Assembly: GCA_049699975.1 (NCBI GenBank)
Contig: JBNAWB010000047.1
Span: 1-19,682 of the forward strand
From: CAZAGD01 sp049699975
GTDB lineage: Bacteria; Desulfobacterota; SM23-61
DNA: 19,682 bases
Reading direction: 5' to 3'
The notes under the pieces are model-generated. The model was not told where the DNA came from, did not search any database, and saw nothing but the letters and a program-made list of their open reading frames with translations. The position numbers and the translations under genes are program-made. This document shows, one piece after another, positions 7,391 through 14,728 of the stretch (its first letter is position 1; each line of letters opens with the position of its first letter).

Positions 7391-9100
7391 TCATATTTCT
7401 TCCCATGGAGCTGGGTTGGCTACCAAGCGCGCTCCTTGATGAGCTTGCTCTGCTTTTTCGGCGAAGAGGCCCAAAATTCCCGGAGCCTTTCTTTGCGGAG
7501 GTTTAGTCCAGTGACTTCGCCTTTTGGCCATTTCTTCTGCCGAAATTTCCACTTGCAACGATCTCTCGGGTAGACTAATGGTAATAATATCTCCATCCCG
7601 CAATAAAGCTAAAGGTCCCCCAATAGCCGCCTCTGGGGAAACCTGACATACGCCTAAGCCGCGCGCAAAGCCAGAGAACCGCCCATCAGTAACCACAGCT
7701 ACTTTTCCTTCTAAACCCATGCCGACCACGCCCGCCAAGAGGGCATAAATATCGGGCATGCCTGGTGCGCCTCTGGGTCCAGCAAAGCGAACGACCAGCA
7801 CCTCTCCTTCTTTAATCTGTTTGTTTTTTAGAGCAGCTAAAGCTTCTTCTTGAGAATCGAAGCACCGGGCCGGGCCCCGATGAAAAGGAATGGTATTATT
7901 GAGCATGCGCGCCAAAGAACTGATGGGCGCTAAATTGCCCTTTAGGACAGCAATTCCCCCATGAGCAAGAAGGGGTTCTTTTAATGGGAAAATGGTCCGC
8001 TTACTTTTCTTACCTAATGATGCTCCTAATCTAATCCAGTCCTGCATAGTTCTTCCACCTACAGCTTGGGCAGCATGATTTAGGAGGGGGTGTAATTCGG
8101 CCAGCAAGGCTGGAATTCCGCCGTCCTCGTGAAAATCAGGAAGATAATATTGGCCAACAGGTTGAACATTGGCCAGACAGGGAGTTGTGCGGCTAAATTC
8201 GTCCACCTTTTCCATATGCATATATTTCTCTAAACCTAATTCCCGAGCTAAGGCGAGAATGTGCAGGATGCCGTTAGTGGAGCCGCCTAAAGCTAAACAA
8301 ACCCGCAACATATTTTCCAAATTCTCCGGCCCCATTATTTTTCGAGCACTCTCTCCTTGGCCAACCATCTGAACAATGGTTTCTCCAGAAGCTTTGGCCA
8401 ATCTGAGTCTTTCGGCGGATACGGCGCGCGCGGTAGCGGCTCCGGGTAAGGTCATCCCTACGGCTTCCGCCAAGCATTGCATAGTGTTGGCCGTCCCCAT
8501 GATGGAACAGGCTCCAGGTGAAGGGCAGACCACATCTTCCAATGCTTCAATAACTTTAAAGTCTGCTTTCCCCTCGGGAAGCGCGCCAAAGACTAACTCA
8601 TCTAAATCCGAAAGAGTAACGCGCCGCTCGCCAAATTTCCCTAACTCCATACACCCCCCCGGAAGGATGATACAAGGCAGGTCTAAACGCGCCGCAGCTA
8701 ACAAGGCCCCGGGCACCACCTTGTCACAGGAAACGATGATTACCAGACCATCGAAGATCTGCTGCTCAATTATCGCTTCGATATCAAAAGCAAAAAGATC
8801 GCGCGTGGGCAGATCATAACGCATAGAAGGTTCCCCTAAACTGGCTGTAGGACACTGCGAGATGGCCGTGAACTCCAGCGGCGTTCCTCCGGCTTTCCAA
8901 ACGCCATCGCGCACCAGGCGGGCTAATTTGTCTAAATGATAGTGTCCTGGGCACACTTCGCCCCAAGAATTCACGATGGCAATTAAAGGCCGCGCCAAAT
9001 CTTCAGTGGTGTAGCCCATGGCTTTATAAACTGCCCGGCGGTGAGCTCCAGAAGGGCCGTGGTAATATCTTTTGGTACGCCACTCACTTTTCGTCTTCAT
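7391..9100 (-). CDS. IlvD/Edd-family dehydratase (dihydroxy-acid or sugar-acid dehydratase)
   Basis: The family removes water from 2,3-dihydroxy acids (IlvD, branched-chain synthesis), 6-phosphogluconate (Edd) or aldonic acids, using a [2Fe-2S] or [4Fe-4S] cluster and Mg2+. The 569-residue protein keeps SCDKVVPG (Cys125, Asp126, Lys127), GACSIMGTANTMQ (Cys198) and the C-terminal TDGRFSG block. Cys50 sits in EVCPGH, a plausible third ligand, shifted one residue from the PCN position of [2Fe-2S] members. The usual DGIAMGH segment is CPTASLGEP (83-91), which argues against calling it ilvD outright. I start at ATG 9100, preceded by AAAGGAAAG; a longer reading to 9163 adds 21 residues that match nothing in the family. 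No ilv genes are adjacent. The nearby TRAP, LarA and dehydrogenase genes favour a sugar-acid or hydroxy-acid substrate, by inference. Confidence 0.88.
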   Translation of the reverse strand: MKTKSEWRTKRYYHGPSGAHRRAVYKAMGYTTEDLARPLIAIVNSWGEVCPGHYHLDKLARLVRDGVWKAGGTPLEFTAISQCPTASLGEPSMRYDLPTRDLFAFDIEAIIEQQIFDGLVIIVSCDKVVPGALLAAARLDLPCIILPGGCMELGKFGERRVTLSDLDELVFGALPEGKADFKVIEALEDVVCPSPGACSIMGTANTMQCLAEAVGMTLPGAATARAVSAERLRLAKASGETIVQMVGQGESARKIMGPENLENMLRVCLALGGSTNGILHILALARELGLEKYMHMEKVDEFSRTTPCLANVQPVGQYYLPDFHEDGGIPALLAELHPLLNHAAQAVGGRTMQDWIRLGASLGKKSKRTIFPLKEPLLAHGGIAVLKGNLAPISSLARMLNNTIPFHRGPARCFDSQEEALAALKNKQIKEGEVLVVRFAGPRGAPGMPDIYALLAGVVGMGLEGKVAVVTDGRFSGFARGLGVCQVSPEAAIGGPLALLRDGDIITISLPERSLQVEISAEEMAKRRSHWTKPPQRKAPGILGLFAEKAEQAHQGARLVANPAPWEEI

Positions 9101-9171
9101 CTTTACTTTCCTTTCTTTTGAAAAAATTATTTTCTTTGCAAAGTAGAGGTAGCTAAAAAGCAAGTTTTCTT

Positions 9172-9200
9172 ATTATAGCAATCAATTTAAGTTTTCTCGA
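9172..9200 (-). promoter_or_regulatory. Extended -10 promoter of the dehydratase gene
   Basis: On the minus strand, TGC-TATAAT (-10 at 9172-9177) is a perfect hexamer with an extended TGn element. TCGAGA at 9195-9200 is a four-of-six -35 box at a 17 bp spacing. The start codon at 9100 lies about 65 bases further on. Confidence 0.6.
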
Positions 9201-9283
9201 ACTAAAATAAATTTTACCCGTAATCCCTCACTTTTACCCTCCTTCCCCCTTTGCTAAATTTATTTTCGTTTGTCCGCCAACTA

Positions 9284-9292
9284 TGCTATAAA
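9284..9292 (+). promoter_or_regulatory. Probable extended -10 promoter of the PreA-like operon
   Basis: TGC-TATAAA on the plus strand is an extended -10 element 72 bases before the start at 9364. No good -35 box is seen at 16-18 bp, which is tolerated by extended -10 promoters. It diverges from the dehydratase promoter, about 107 bp away between -10 boxes. Confidence 0.45.
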
Positions 9293-9363
9293 AATATTTA
9301 AATAAATTTTTTGCTATTTTATGATTTAAAAAATTTTTGCCGAGAGAAAGGATAATCTGAGCC

Positions 9364-10542
9364 ATGCCTGATTTGCGCGTCCAAATTAAAGAGGTGACTC
9401 TAAAGAATCCGATCATTATTGCTTCCGGAACCCCTACTTATGGCGCCCATATGGTCAAAAAATGCATCCAGAGTGAAGCCGCCGCTTTCGTGACCAAAAC
9501 TCTCTGTTATACCGAATGGCTTCAGAAACAACCTCGCCCCCGCTGGCATATTGCCTATCCGCAAGCGGCCGACGATGGCGGCTACTTTTCCCTCTATTCC
9601 ACCGAACGTCTCAATCCTACCCCACCTGAAGAATATGTGCCGAAGATGAAAGAGTACATAAAAGAAGCCCATGATTTCGATGTCAAGGTTATTGCTTCTA
9701 TCGCCGGGACAGACCAAGAGACCTGGTCCAAACTGACTGATCTGGTAACGGAAAGCGGAGCGGATATGATCGAACTTAATCTACAATGTCCCCATGTAGA
9801 AAAAGATCAGCCCACGGGAATGATCGCCGGCCGCAACCCTGAATTATGCCAATCTATCTGTCATTTAGTACGCCAGAGAACGCCGTTGCCCTTAATCGGC
9901 AAAGTGGTGGGTGAAGGTATCGATCCCATCTTAGTTGCCAAAAGCATGATTGCTGGTGGAGTAGATACAGTGGTACTCACGGGCCGGTTTCAAGGACTTT
10001 ATTTAGACATCGAGACCGAAAAACCTATTCACTGGGGAGGTATGGGCGGCTACGGTGGATTCTGGCAAGCCCCCATTACCCGCAAGTGGTTAGTCCGCGC
10101 TGTGGAGTCCAAATTACCCGTGCCTTTGATTGGCGGAGCTGGCATAGGTTCTTACGAAGATATAATTTCCTATATTCTCTGCGGAGCTACAGCCGTTCAG
10201 GTTTGTACGGCCATAATTGTTTATGGTCATAAGATTGTCCGCCGCTGGCTCAGACAAATATCGGGTTGGATGGAAAGCAAGGGATACAACTCCATATCCG
10301 ATTTTAGAGGAAGATCGGTGGCTAAAATCATTCCGCCCAGCAAAATTCCAGGTGATACTCTTTATCTTTCTAAGATCAATCCAGATTTATGCCAAAAATG
10401 CCTGCGCTGCTTGGAAGCCTGCCCTTATGAGGCTATCTTCGTGAAAGAGCAGAAGTTGTATATTGATGCGGACAAATGTGATGGTTGTCGTCTTTGCGTC
10501 GCCCTCTGCCCCATGGAAGCAATAGAATTTTGCGAAAGGTAA
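9364..10542 (+). CDS. PreA-like dihydropyrimidine/dihydroorotate dehydrogenase-family flavoprotein with 2[4Fe-4S] tail
   Basis: Residues 1-320 form an FMN-binding TIM barrel like the pyrimidine-reducing part of PreA and of eukaryotic dihydropyrimidine dehydrogenase. Shared marks are ELNLQCPH (137-144), RNPELC (157-162), GYGGFWQAP (229-237) at the flexible FMN loop, and GGAGIGSYED (257-266). Residues 343-390 are a bacterial ferredoxin domain with two CxxCxxCxxxCP sets (Cys343/346/349/353 and Cys372/375/378/382). By alignment from memory, the DPD catalytic cysteine (ACGQDPEL) falls on Ala155, so true pyrimidine reduction is doubtful. No preT partner is present. AGAAAGGA lies 11 bases before the ATG. 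The DUF362 and dehydrogenase genes follow closely, suggesting one operon for an unknown redox step. Confidence 0.85.
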   Translation: MPDLRVQIKEVTLKNPIIIASGTPTYGAHMVKKCIQSEAAAFVTKTLCYTEWLQKQPRPRWHIAYPQAADDGGYFSLYSTERLNPTPPEEYVPKMKEYIKEAHDFDVKVIASIAGTDQETWSKLTDLVTESGADMIELNLQCPHVEKDQPTGMIAGRNPELCQSICHLVRQRTPLPLIGKVVGEGIDPILVAKSMIAGGVDTVVLTGRFQGLYLDIETEKPIHWGGMGGYGGFWQAPITRKWLVRAVESKLPVPLIGGAGIGSYEDIISYILCGATAVQVCTAIIVYGHKIVRRWLRQISGWMESKGYNSISDFRGRSVAKIIPPSKIPGDTLYLSKINPDLCQKCLRCLEACPYEAIFVKEQKLYIDADKCDGCRLCVALCPMEAIEFCER

Positions 10543-10589
10543 GTCTAAGGAGGAGCATAAAAAGTAAAAATTATAAATTAAGGGAAAAA

Positions 10590-11792
10590 ATGCTTACCTC
10601 AGTGGCTTTAGTAAAAGGTAAAGATGGCCAAGATTTAAACCAAGTGCGGAAGATGATGAGTGAACTTTTTAACCTCATCGGTCCTGCTTCCCAAATTATT
10701 CCTCCGGGGAGTAAAGTACTAATCAAACCCAACTTGACGGCCGAAGAGAACCTTTGGGAAAAAGGAATTCATACCAGCCCTATCTTCATGCAGGCGCTGA
10801 TTGAGGAAATCCAGAAAGCAAATCCGACAGAAATAATTATCGCGGAAGGGACAGCTATTGGCTTAGATACTAAAAAAGCATTTGCCGCCAATGGCTATGA
10901 AGAAGTGGCTCGCCAAACGGGCGCCCGTCTCTTAGATCTATACGCTGGAGAATACGAAGAAGTCCCCACTCCTCCGGGGAGTATGTTAAAAAGTATTTCC
11001 ATCTCCAAAGCTGTGCGGCAAGCTGATTTTTTCATTAATGCTCCGGTCCTGAAGACGCATGTAGCCAGTACGATAACGGTGGCCATGAAAAACTTGAAAG
11101 GCACCACCACTTACGCGGAAAAGAAACGATTTCATTATTTCGGCCTTAATAAGGCGATTGCCGAACTAAATGCCATCTTGAAACCCAATTTGCACGTAGT
11201 CGATGGCCTTATAGCCATGGAAGGGGATGGCCCTCTGGCCGGCACACCAGTAGGCTTAAATTTATTAATGGCCGGCTATGATGCTGTGGCCGTTGATACA
11301 ATCGCGGCGCGCCTAATGGGTATAGAACCTGAGGAAGTACCAGCTCTCACTTTTGCCCATACTATGGGCTATGGAGTTGGGGATGAAAAAGAAATCAGAA
11401 TTATCGGCACGCCTATCACGGCCGTCACTCAAGCCTTCCGCCGGGCCGCAGCCCCTTTAGAAATAAAACAGCCAAATATCTATTTCCTTGATGGTCAAGC
11501 TTGTGACTTTTGCCGTAACGTCCTCCGCCTCGCCTTAGAGCGTTTGGCTTCCCTGAAAATTCCTGGAGGGAAATTGCCGCCCATAGAAATAATTATAGGT
11601 CCCGAAGGAAAAATAAGCAGAACATCTCCTCATTTGAAATTACCCATGGGTAGATGTCAAAGAGCACATAAAAGCTTTCCTCATTATGTCCCGGGTTGTC
11701 CTCCCCAAGTATTTTTGGTGGTAGATGAATTTCGCGAAATTCTTGATTTGCCGCGCAGGTTCGGCCCTAAAAAAGATTTTATATTAGACTGA
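10590..11792 (+). CDS. DUF362-family protein with extra C-terminal cysteines
   Basis: DUF362 proteins are common in anaerobes, often next to or fused with ferredoxin domains; their biochemical role is not settled. The 400-residue reading from ATG 10590 has the family marks: KVLIKPNL (42-49), EIIIAEGTA (81-89), APVLKTHVAST (151-161) with AMKNLKG, DGLIAMEGDGPLAGTPVG (205-222) and VDTIAARLMGI (235-245). A C-terminal region (about 300-375) carries Cys305 and Cys308 (CDFC), Cys356 and Cys370, enough for one iron-sulfur cluster or a zinc site, though this is inference. A longer reading from 10485 would overlap the upstream gene by 58 bp and adds a basic, family-unlike N terminus; AAGGGAAAAA just before 10590 supports the shorter form. 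It lies 47 bp after the PreA-like gene and 9 bp before the dehydrogenase gene. Confidence 0.86.
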   Translation: MLTSVALVKGKDGQDLNQVRKMMSELFNLIGPASQIIPPGSKVLIKPNLTAEENLWEKGIHTSPIFMQALIEEIQKANPTEIIIAEGTAIGLDTKKAFAANGYEEVARQTGARLLDLYAGEYEEVPTPPGSMLKSISISKAVRQADFFINAPVLKTHVASTITVAMKNLKGTTTYAEKKRFHYFGLNKAIAELNAILKPNLHVVDGLIAMEGDGPLAGTPVGLNLLMAGYDAVAVDTIAARLMGIEPEEVPALTFAHTMGYGVGDEKEIRIIGTPITAVTQAFRRAAAPLEIKQPNIYFLDGQACDFCRNVLRLALERLASLKIPGGKLPPIEIIIGPEGKISRTSPHLKLPMGRCQRAHKSFPHYVPGCPPQVFLVVDEFREILDLPRRFGPKKDFILD

Positions 11793-11801
11793 AGGTGATC
11801 T

Positions 11802-12833
11802 ATGGAAGCATATCCTATGGCCGTAGTCGCTGCTCCTGGGCGGGTGGAATTTAGGGCAAGAACTCTTCCACCTCTGGGCGAAAAAGATGTGCTCATTAGA
11901 GTCCGAGCGTGCAGCATTTGCGGTGGGGATGTACATCTCTACAAAGGGAAACACCCTTTGGCCTCTTTGCCGGCCGCTATCGGGCACGAACTAGCCGGAG
12001 ATATAATCAAAAAAGGGCCTGGCGCAAGTAAAGTTAATCTCGGTGATCGGGTAGTTGTGGAGCCGGTGCTCACTTGTGGTCAATGTTATTTTTGTATTCG
12101 TGGCGAATACCACCTTTGCCAAAATATTGCTTATCAATATAGTGCCGGTCAGGGTGGCTTTACGCCTTACTTTATTACCGCAGAAAAATGGGTACACCAG
12201 ATTCCGGATTCAATTCCTTACGAAGAAGCTGCGCTCATTGAACCATTAGCCGTAGCCGTGCACGCCGTGCAGAAAGCAGAAATAGCGCTGGGGCATAATG
12301 TAGCCATATTTGGGGCTGGGGGAATTGGCCTTTTTCTCCTCCAAGTAGTTAGAGCAGCAGGGGCAAATTCTATCTTCATTATCGATATTCAAGACCATCG
12401 CCTTAAGCTTGCCCAAGAATTAGGAGCATCTTGGACCATCAATCCCGAAAAAGAAGATGGTCTGGCCAAAATCTTTCAAGAAACGAATGGCTTAGGAGTT
12501 GATCGTTCTTTTGAGGCTGTGGGCCTGGAAAAAACTTTGCGCCAGAGTGCTGAATGTTTGAAAAAAGGAGGAATCTGTGTACTTATCGGTCTTTTCGAAG
12601 AACCTTGGACAGTTAGGTTCCCCGTGAACCTCTTTGTCCAAAAAGAAATCCAGATTCGTGGTAGCCGTGGTTACTGCTGGGATTTTCAGACTGCTATCAA
12701 TTTGGTCAGTAAGGGACAAGTGCAACTTGCTCCTCTAATTTCCCACCGCCTTCCCTTATCTGACCTACCCCAAGCCTTTGAGCTTCTTTTGAACCCTGAA
12801 AAGAAAGCTAATAAAGTGGTCATGCAAATTTAA
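11802..12833 (+). CDS. Zinc-dependent medium-chain alcohol/polyol dehydrogenase
   Basis: This 343-residue MDR enzyme would oxidise a secondary alcohol or polyol with NAD(P)+. Catalytic zinc ligands are Cys37 (with Cys40 in CSICGGD), His62-Glu63 (GHE) and Glu147 (IEPLA). The structural zinc site has Cys92, Cys95, Cys98 and Cys106. The Rossmann motif is GAGGIG (171-176), and Asp near IIDIQDH suggests a preference for NAD. It resembles sorbitol, threonine or related dehydrogenases; the substrate cannot be told. AAGGTGAT lies directly before the ATG and the gene follows DUF362 by 9 bp, so the two are probably cotranscribed. It converges on dctM with a 17 bp gap and no clear shared terminator. Confidence 0.93.
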   Translation: MEAYPMAVVAAPGRVEFRARTLPPLGEKDVLIRVRACSICGGDVHLYKGKHPLASLPAAIGHELAGDIIKKGPGASKVNLGDRVVVEPVLTCGQCYFCIRGEYHLCQNIAYQYSAGQGGFTPYFITAEKWVHQIPDSIPYEEAALIEPLAVAVHAVQKAEIALGHNVAIFGAGGIGLFLLQVVRAAGANSIFIIDIQDHRLKLAQELGASWTINPEKEDGLAKIFQETNGLGVDRSFEAVGLEKTLRQSAECLKKGGICVLIGLFEEPWTVRFPVNLFVQKEIQIRGSRGYCWDFQTAINLVSKGQVQLAPLISHRLPLSDLPQAFELLLNPEKKANKVVMQI

Positions 12834-12850
12834 GTTAGAATTTTAGTTAC

Positions 12851-14152
12851 TTATCTAGCATACAATAAGGAAGGCAACCACAAAACTAATTCTGGGAAAA
12901 TTGTCAAAAGGACAACCAAAATGCCCGCGGGAATTAAAAAAGGTATCGTTCCGGCAAATATATAGGTAATCTCATATTTGCCAACCACGCCTTTGAGGAC
13001 GAATAGATTGAGGCCGAAGGGTGGAGTTACTAAGCCAATTTCCGCTAGGACCACATAAGTCACGCCAAACCAGATAAAATCGAATCCCAAATTTTTAATA
13101 AGGGGACTCACGAACGGAAGGGTGAGGACTAACATAGAAATGGCATCGAAGAAACACCCCAAGATCAGATACATAAGGCAAATAAGAGCGAATATGGTGT
13201 ATTTTCCCAAGGGTAAACCGCTCATAAAAGAAGCAAAGGCTTCGGTCAAACCAAGATATTGAAAAACTTGACCAAGCATGCGGGCCGTAAAGAGCACAAA
13301 AGCAATCATGGCGGATATGTTTACAGCCGTTAACATACTTTCTCTTAAAGCTTTCCAGCTCATCTGGCGGTAAAGGAGCGAAAGGATGATACTGAGAAAG
13401 GCCCCTAAAGAAGCAGCTTCGGTAGGTGTCATAATGCCCCCAAAAATTGTACCCAAGACCAAAAATATAACTATCATAAAAGGGAGCAAATTAAAAATAG
13501 CCTGAATTTTTTCTTGGAAAGAACTTCCTCCCGTTTGGGGAGCTAATTTAGGATTTAGAATTACTAATACGGTCACGGTTAATATAAAAAATGACGTTAA
13601 GATAATCCCCGGAATAATTCCTCCAGCAAAAAGACGGGCCACGGAAACATCTTGCCAGCCACCATAAATAATCATTATAAGACTGGGAGGAATAAGAACG
13701 CTTAGAGTGCCCGAAATGGCGATAGCTCCTAAAGACATCTTGGGATCGTAGCCCGCCTTCTCCATCTCTGGAAAACAAATTTTCCCAAAAGTGGCCGCAG
13801 CTGCCAAACTTGAGCCAGAGATGGCTCCAAAAACGGCGTTAGCCACTATCATGGCCGAGGCTAAGCTTCCAGGGATGTTTCCTAAAATTTTTTCCGCCCC
13901 CCGAAAAAGATCTTTGACTATTCCCGTATGAGCATAAATAGTGCCCATGAAGACAAAAAGAGGGATAGCCGTGAAAGTGAAGGAATTCATCGTATCGAAA
14001 GCGCAGCGGGCAAAATAATCCAAGGGCTGGTGGACAAAGAAAATTAGGCCCAACCCAGCAACTATGCCCATGGCTGGACCAATCTCTATTCCCAGAGCTA
14101 ATAATAAAGTGAGCCCACCTAAGAGAATAAAAGATTTAACTTGTAGATCCAA
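12851..14152 (-). CDS. dctM: TRAP transporter large permease DctM
   Basis: DctM is the channel subunit of tripartite ATP-independent periplasmic transporters, which import organic acids with Na+ or H+. The 433-residue protein is hydrophobic throughout, with about eleven or twelve membrane segments. The family signature is clear at 107-164: VFGAISGSSLAAAATFGKI, then GYDPKMSLGAIAISGTL, then LIPPSLIMIIYG. The PTEAASLGAF block (second half) is also conserved. The start is TTG at 14152, preceded by AGGTGAT at 4 bases; the next ATG, at residue 28, would cut into the first membrane segment. A TTG start may lower translation. It lies 15 bp after dctQ. Confidence 0.95.
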   Translation of the reverse strand: MDLQVKSFILLGGLTLLLALGIEIGPAMGIVAGLGLIFFVHQPLDYFARCAFDTMNSFTFTAIPLFVFMGTIYAHTGIVKDLFRGAEKILGNIPGSLASAMIVANAVFGAISGSSLAAAATFGKICFPEMEKAGYDPKMSLGAIAISGTLSVLIPPSLIMIIYGGWQDVSVARLFAGGIIPGIILTSFFILTVTVLVILNPKLAPQTGGSSFQEKIQAIFNLLPFMIVIFLVLGTIFGGIMTPTEAASLGAFLSIILSLLYRQMSWKALRESMLTAVNISAMIAFVLFTARMLGQVFQYLGLTEAFASFMSGLPLGKYTIFALICLMYLILGCFFDAISMLVLTLPFVSPLIKNLGFDFIWFGVTYVVLAEIGLVTPPFGLNLFVLKGVVGKYEITYIFAGTIPFLIPAGILVVLLTIFPELVLWLPSLLYAR

Positions 14153-14167
14153 AATATCACCTATGCT

Positions 14168-14662
14168 TTATCTCTTTCCCCAAAAATTATTAATCGTCTT
14201 GGCCAGATCGACGGCGATAAGCAAAGTCAAAAAAACAAAACCGAGAAATACAGTTAACTGCGGCCAGAATAAGGGAAACATGAGCCAAGTGGAAGAACGG
14301 AGGTTCATTTTTAACGCATAGACAACCATCTTGTAAGCCACTCGATCCATTTCTACCATAAAAATAAGGACCAGGATTAACCCCAGGAGACGGATTTTTT
14401 GCGATGTACGAGGAGCCAAACGGTTAACTAAAATCTCTATGCGGACATGGCCTCCTTGCCGCCAGGTATAGGCAAATCCAAGATAGGAGAGGGCAACTAA
14501 CATATAGGCACTGAACTCATCGGCAATCATGGGCGGGCTGTGGAGAACATATCTCATAAAAACTTCTACAACGATGAGGATCATCATTACTGGCACAAAA
14601 AGGCCAGAGATAAATCCTGATCCACTTGCTAATTTTTCAATAATGATAACTAAACTTCTCAT
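14168..14662 (-). CDS. dctQ: TRAP transporter small permease DctQ
   Basis: DctQ is the small membrane subunit that pairs with DctM. The 164-residue protein has four hydrophobic segments at about 17-36, 48-66, 90-108 and 130-155. RYVLHSPPMIADEFSAYML after the first segment, and the following AYTWRQGGHVRIEIL, are typical of the family. An in-frame TAA lies two codons before the ATG, so the start at 14662 is fixed. The only good Shine-Dalgarno sequence (GGAGGAT) is 14 bases upstream and inside a hairpin arm, which is unusual and may limit expression relative to dctP. Confidence 0.93.
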   Translation of the reverse strand: MRSLVIIIEKLASGSGFISGLFVPVMMILIVVEVFMRYVLHSPPMIADEFSAYMLVALSYLGFAYTWRQGGHVRIEILVNRLAPRTSQKIRLLGLILVLIFMVEMDRVAYKMVVYALKMNLRSSTWLMFPLFWPQLTVFLGFVFLTLLIAVDLAKTINNFWGKR

Positions 14663-14710
14663 TTTTTAAAAAAATGATCCTCCGATTTAATTGCCTAAAC
14701 CAGAGGATCA
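14662..14710 (-). terminator. Intercistronic hairpin with T-tract between dctP and dctQ; holds the dctQ ribosome binding site
   Basis: On the minus strand, TGATCCTC (plus 14703-14710) pairs perfectly with GAGGATCA (14675-14682) over a 20-base loop, followed by seven T (14668-14674). This looks like a leaky intrinsic terminator after dctP. The distal arm contains the dctQ Shine-Dalgarno GGAGGAT (14677-14683). The T-tract and the A-run before the start codon also form a small palindrome, CATTTTTT/AAAAAATG. The layout would favour a large excess of binding protein over permease. Confidence 0.6.
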
Positions 14711-14728
14711 ATTTAGAATTGCTTCTAC

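Noticed and set aside
10485..10589. N-terminal extension of the DUF362 protein by 35 residues
   Set aside because: It overlaps the ferredoxin-domain codons of the PreA-like gene and reads as an Arg/Ser-rich shadow; the family begins at the ATG at 10590.
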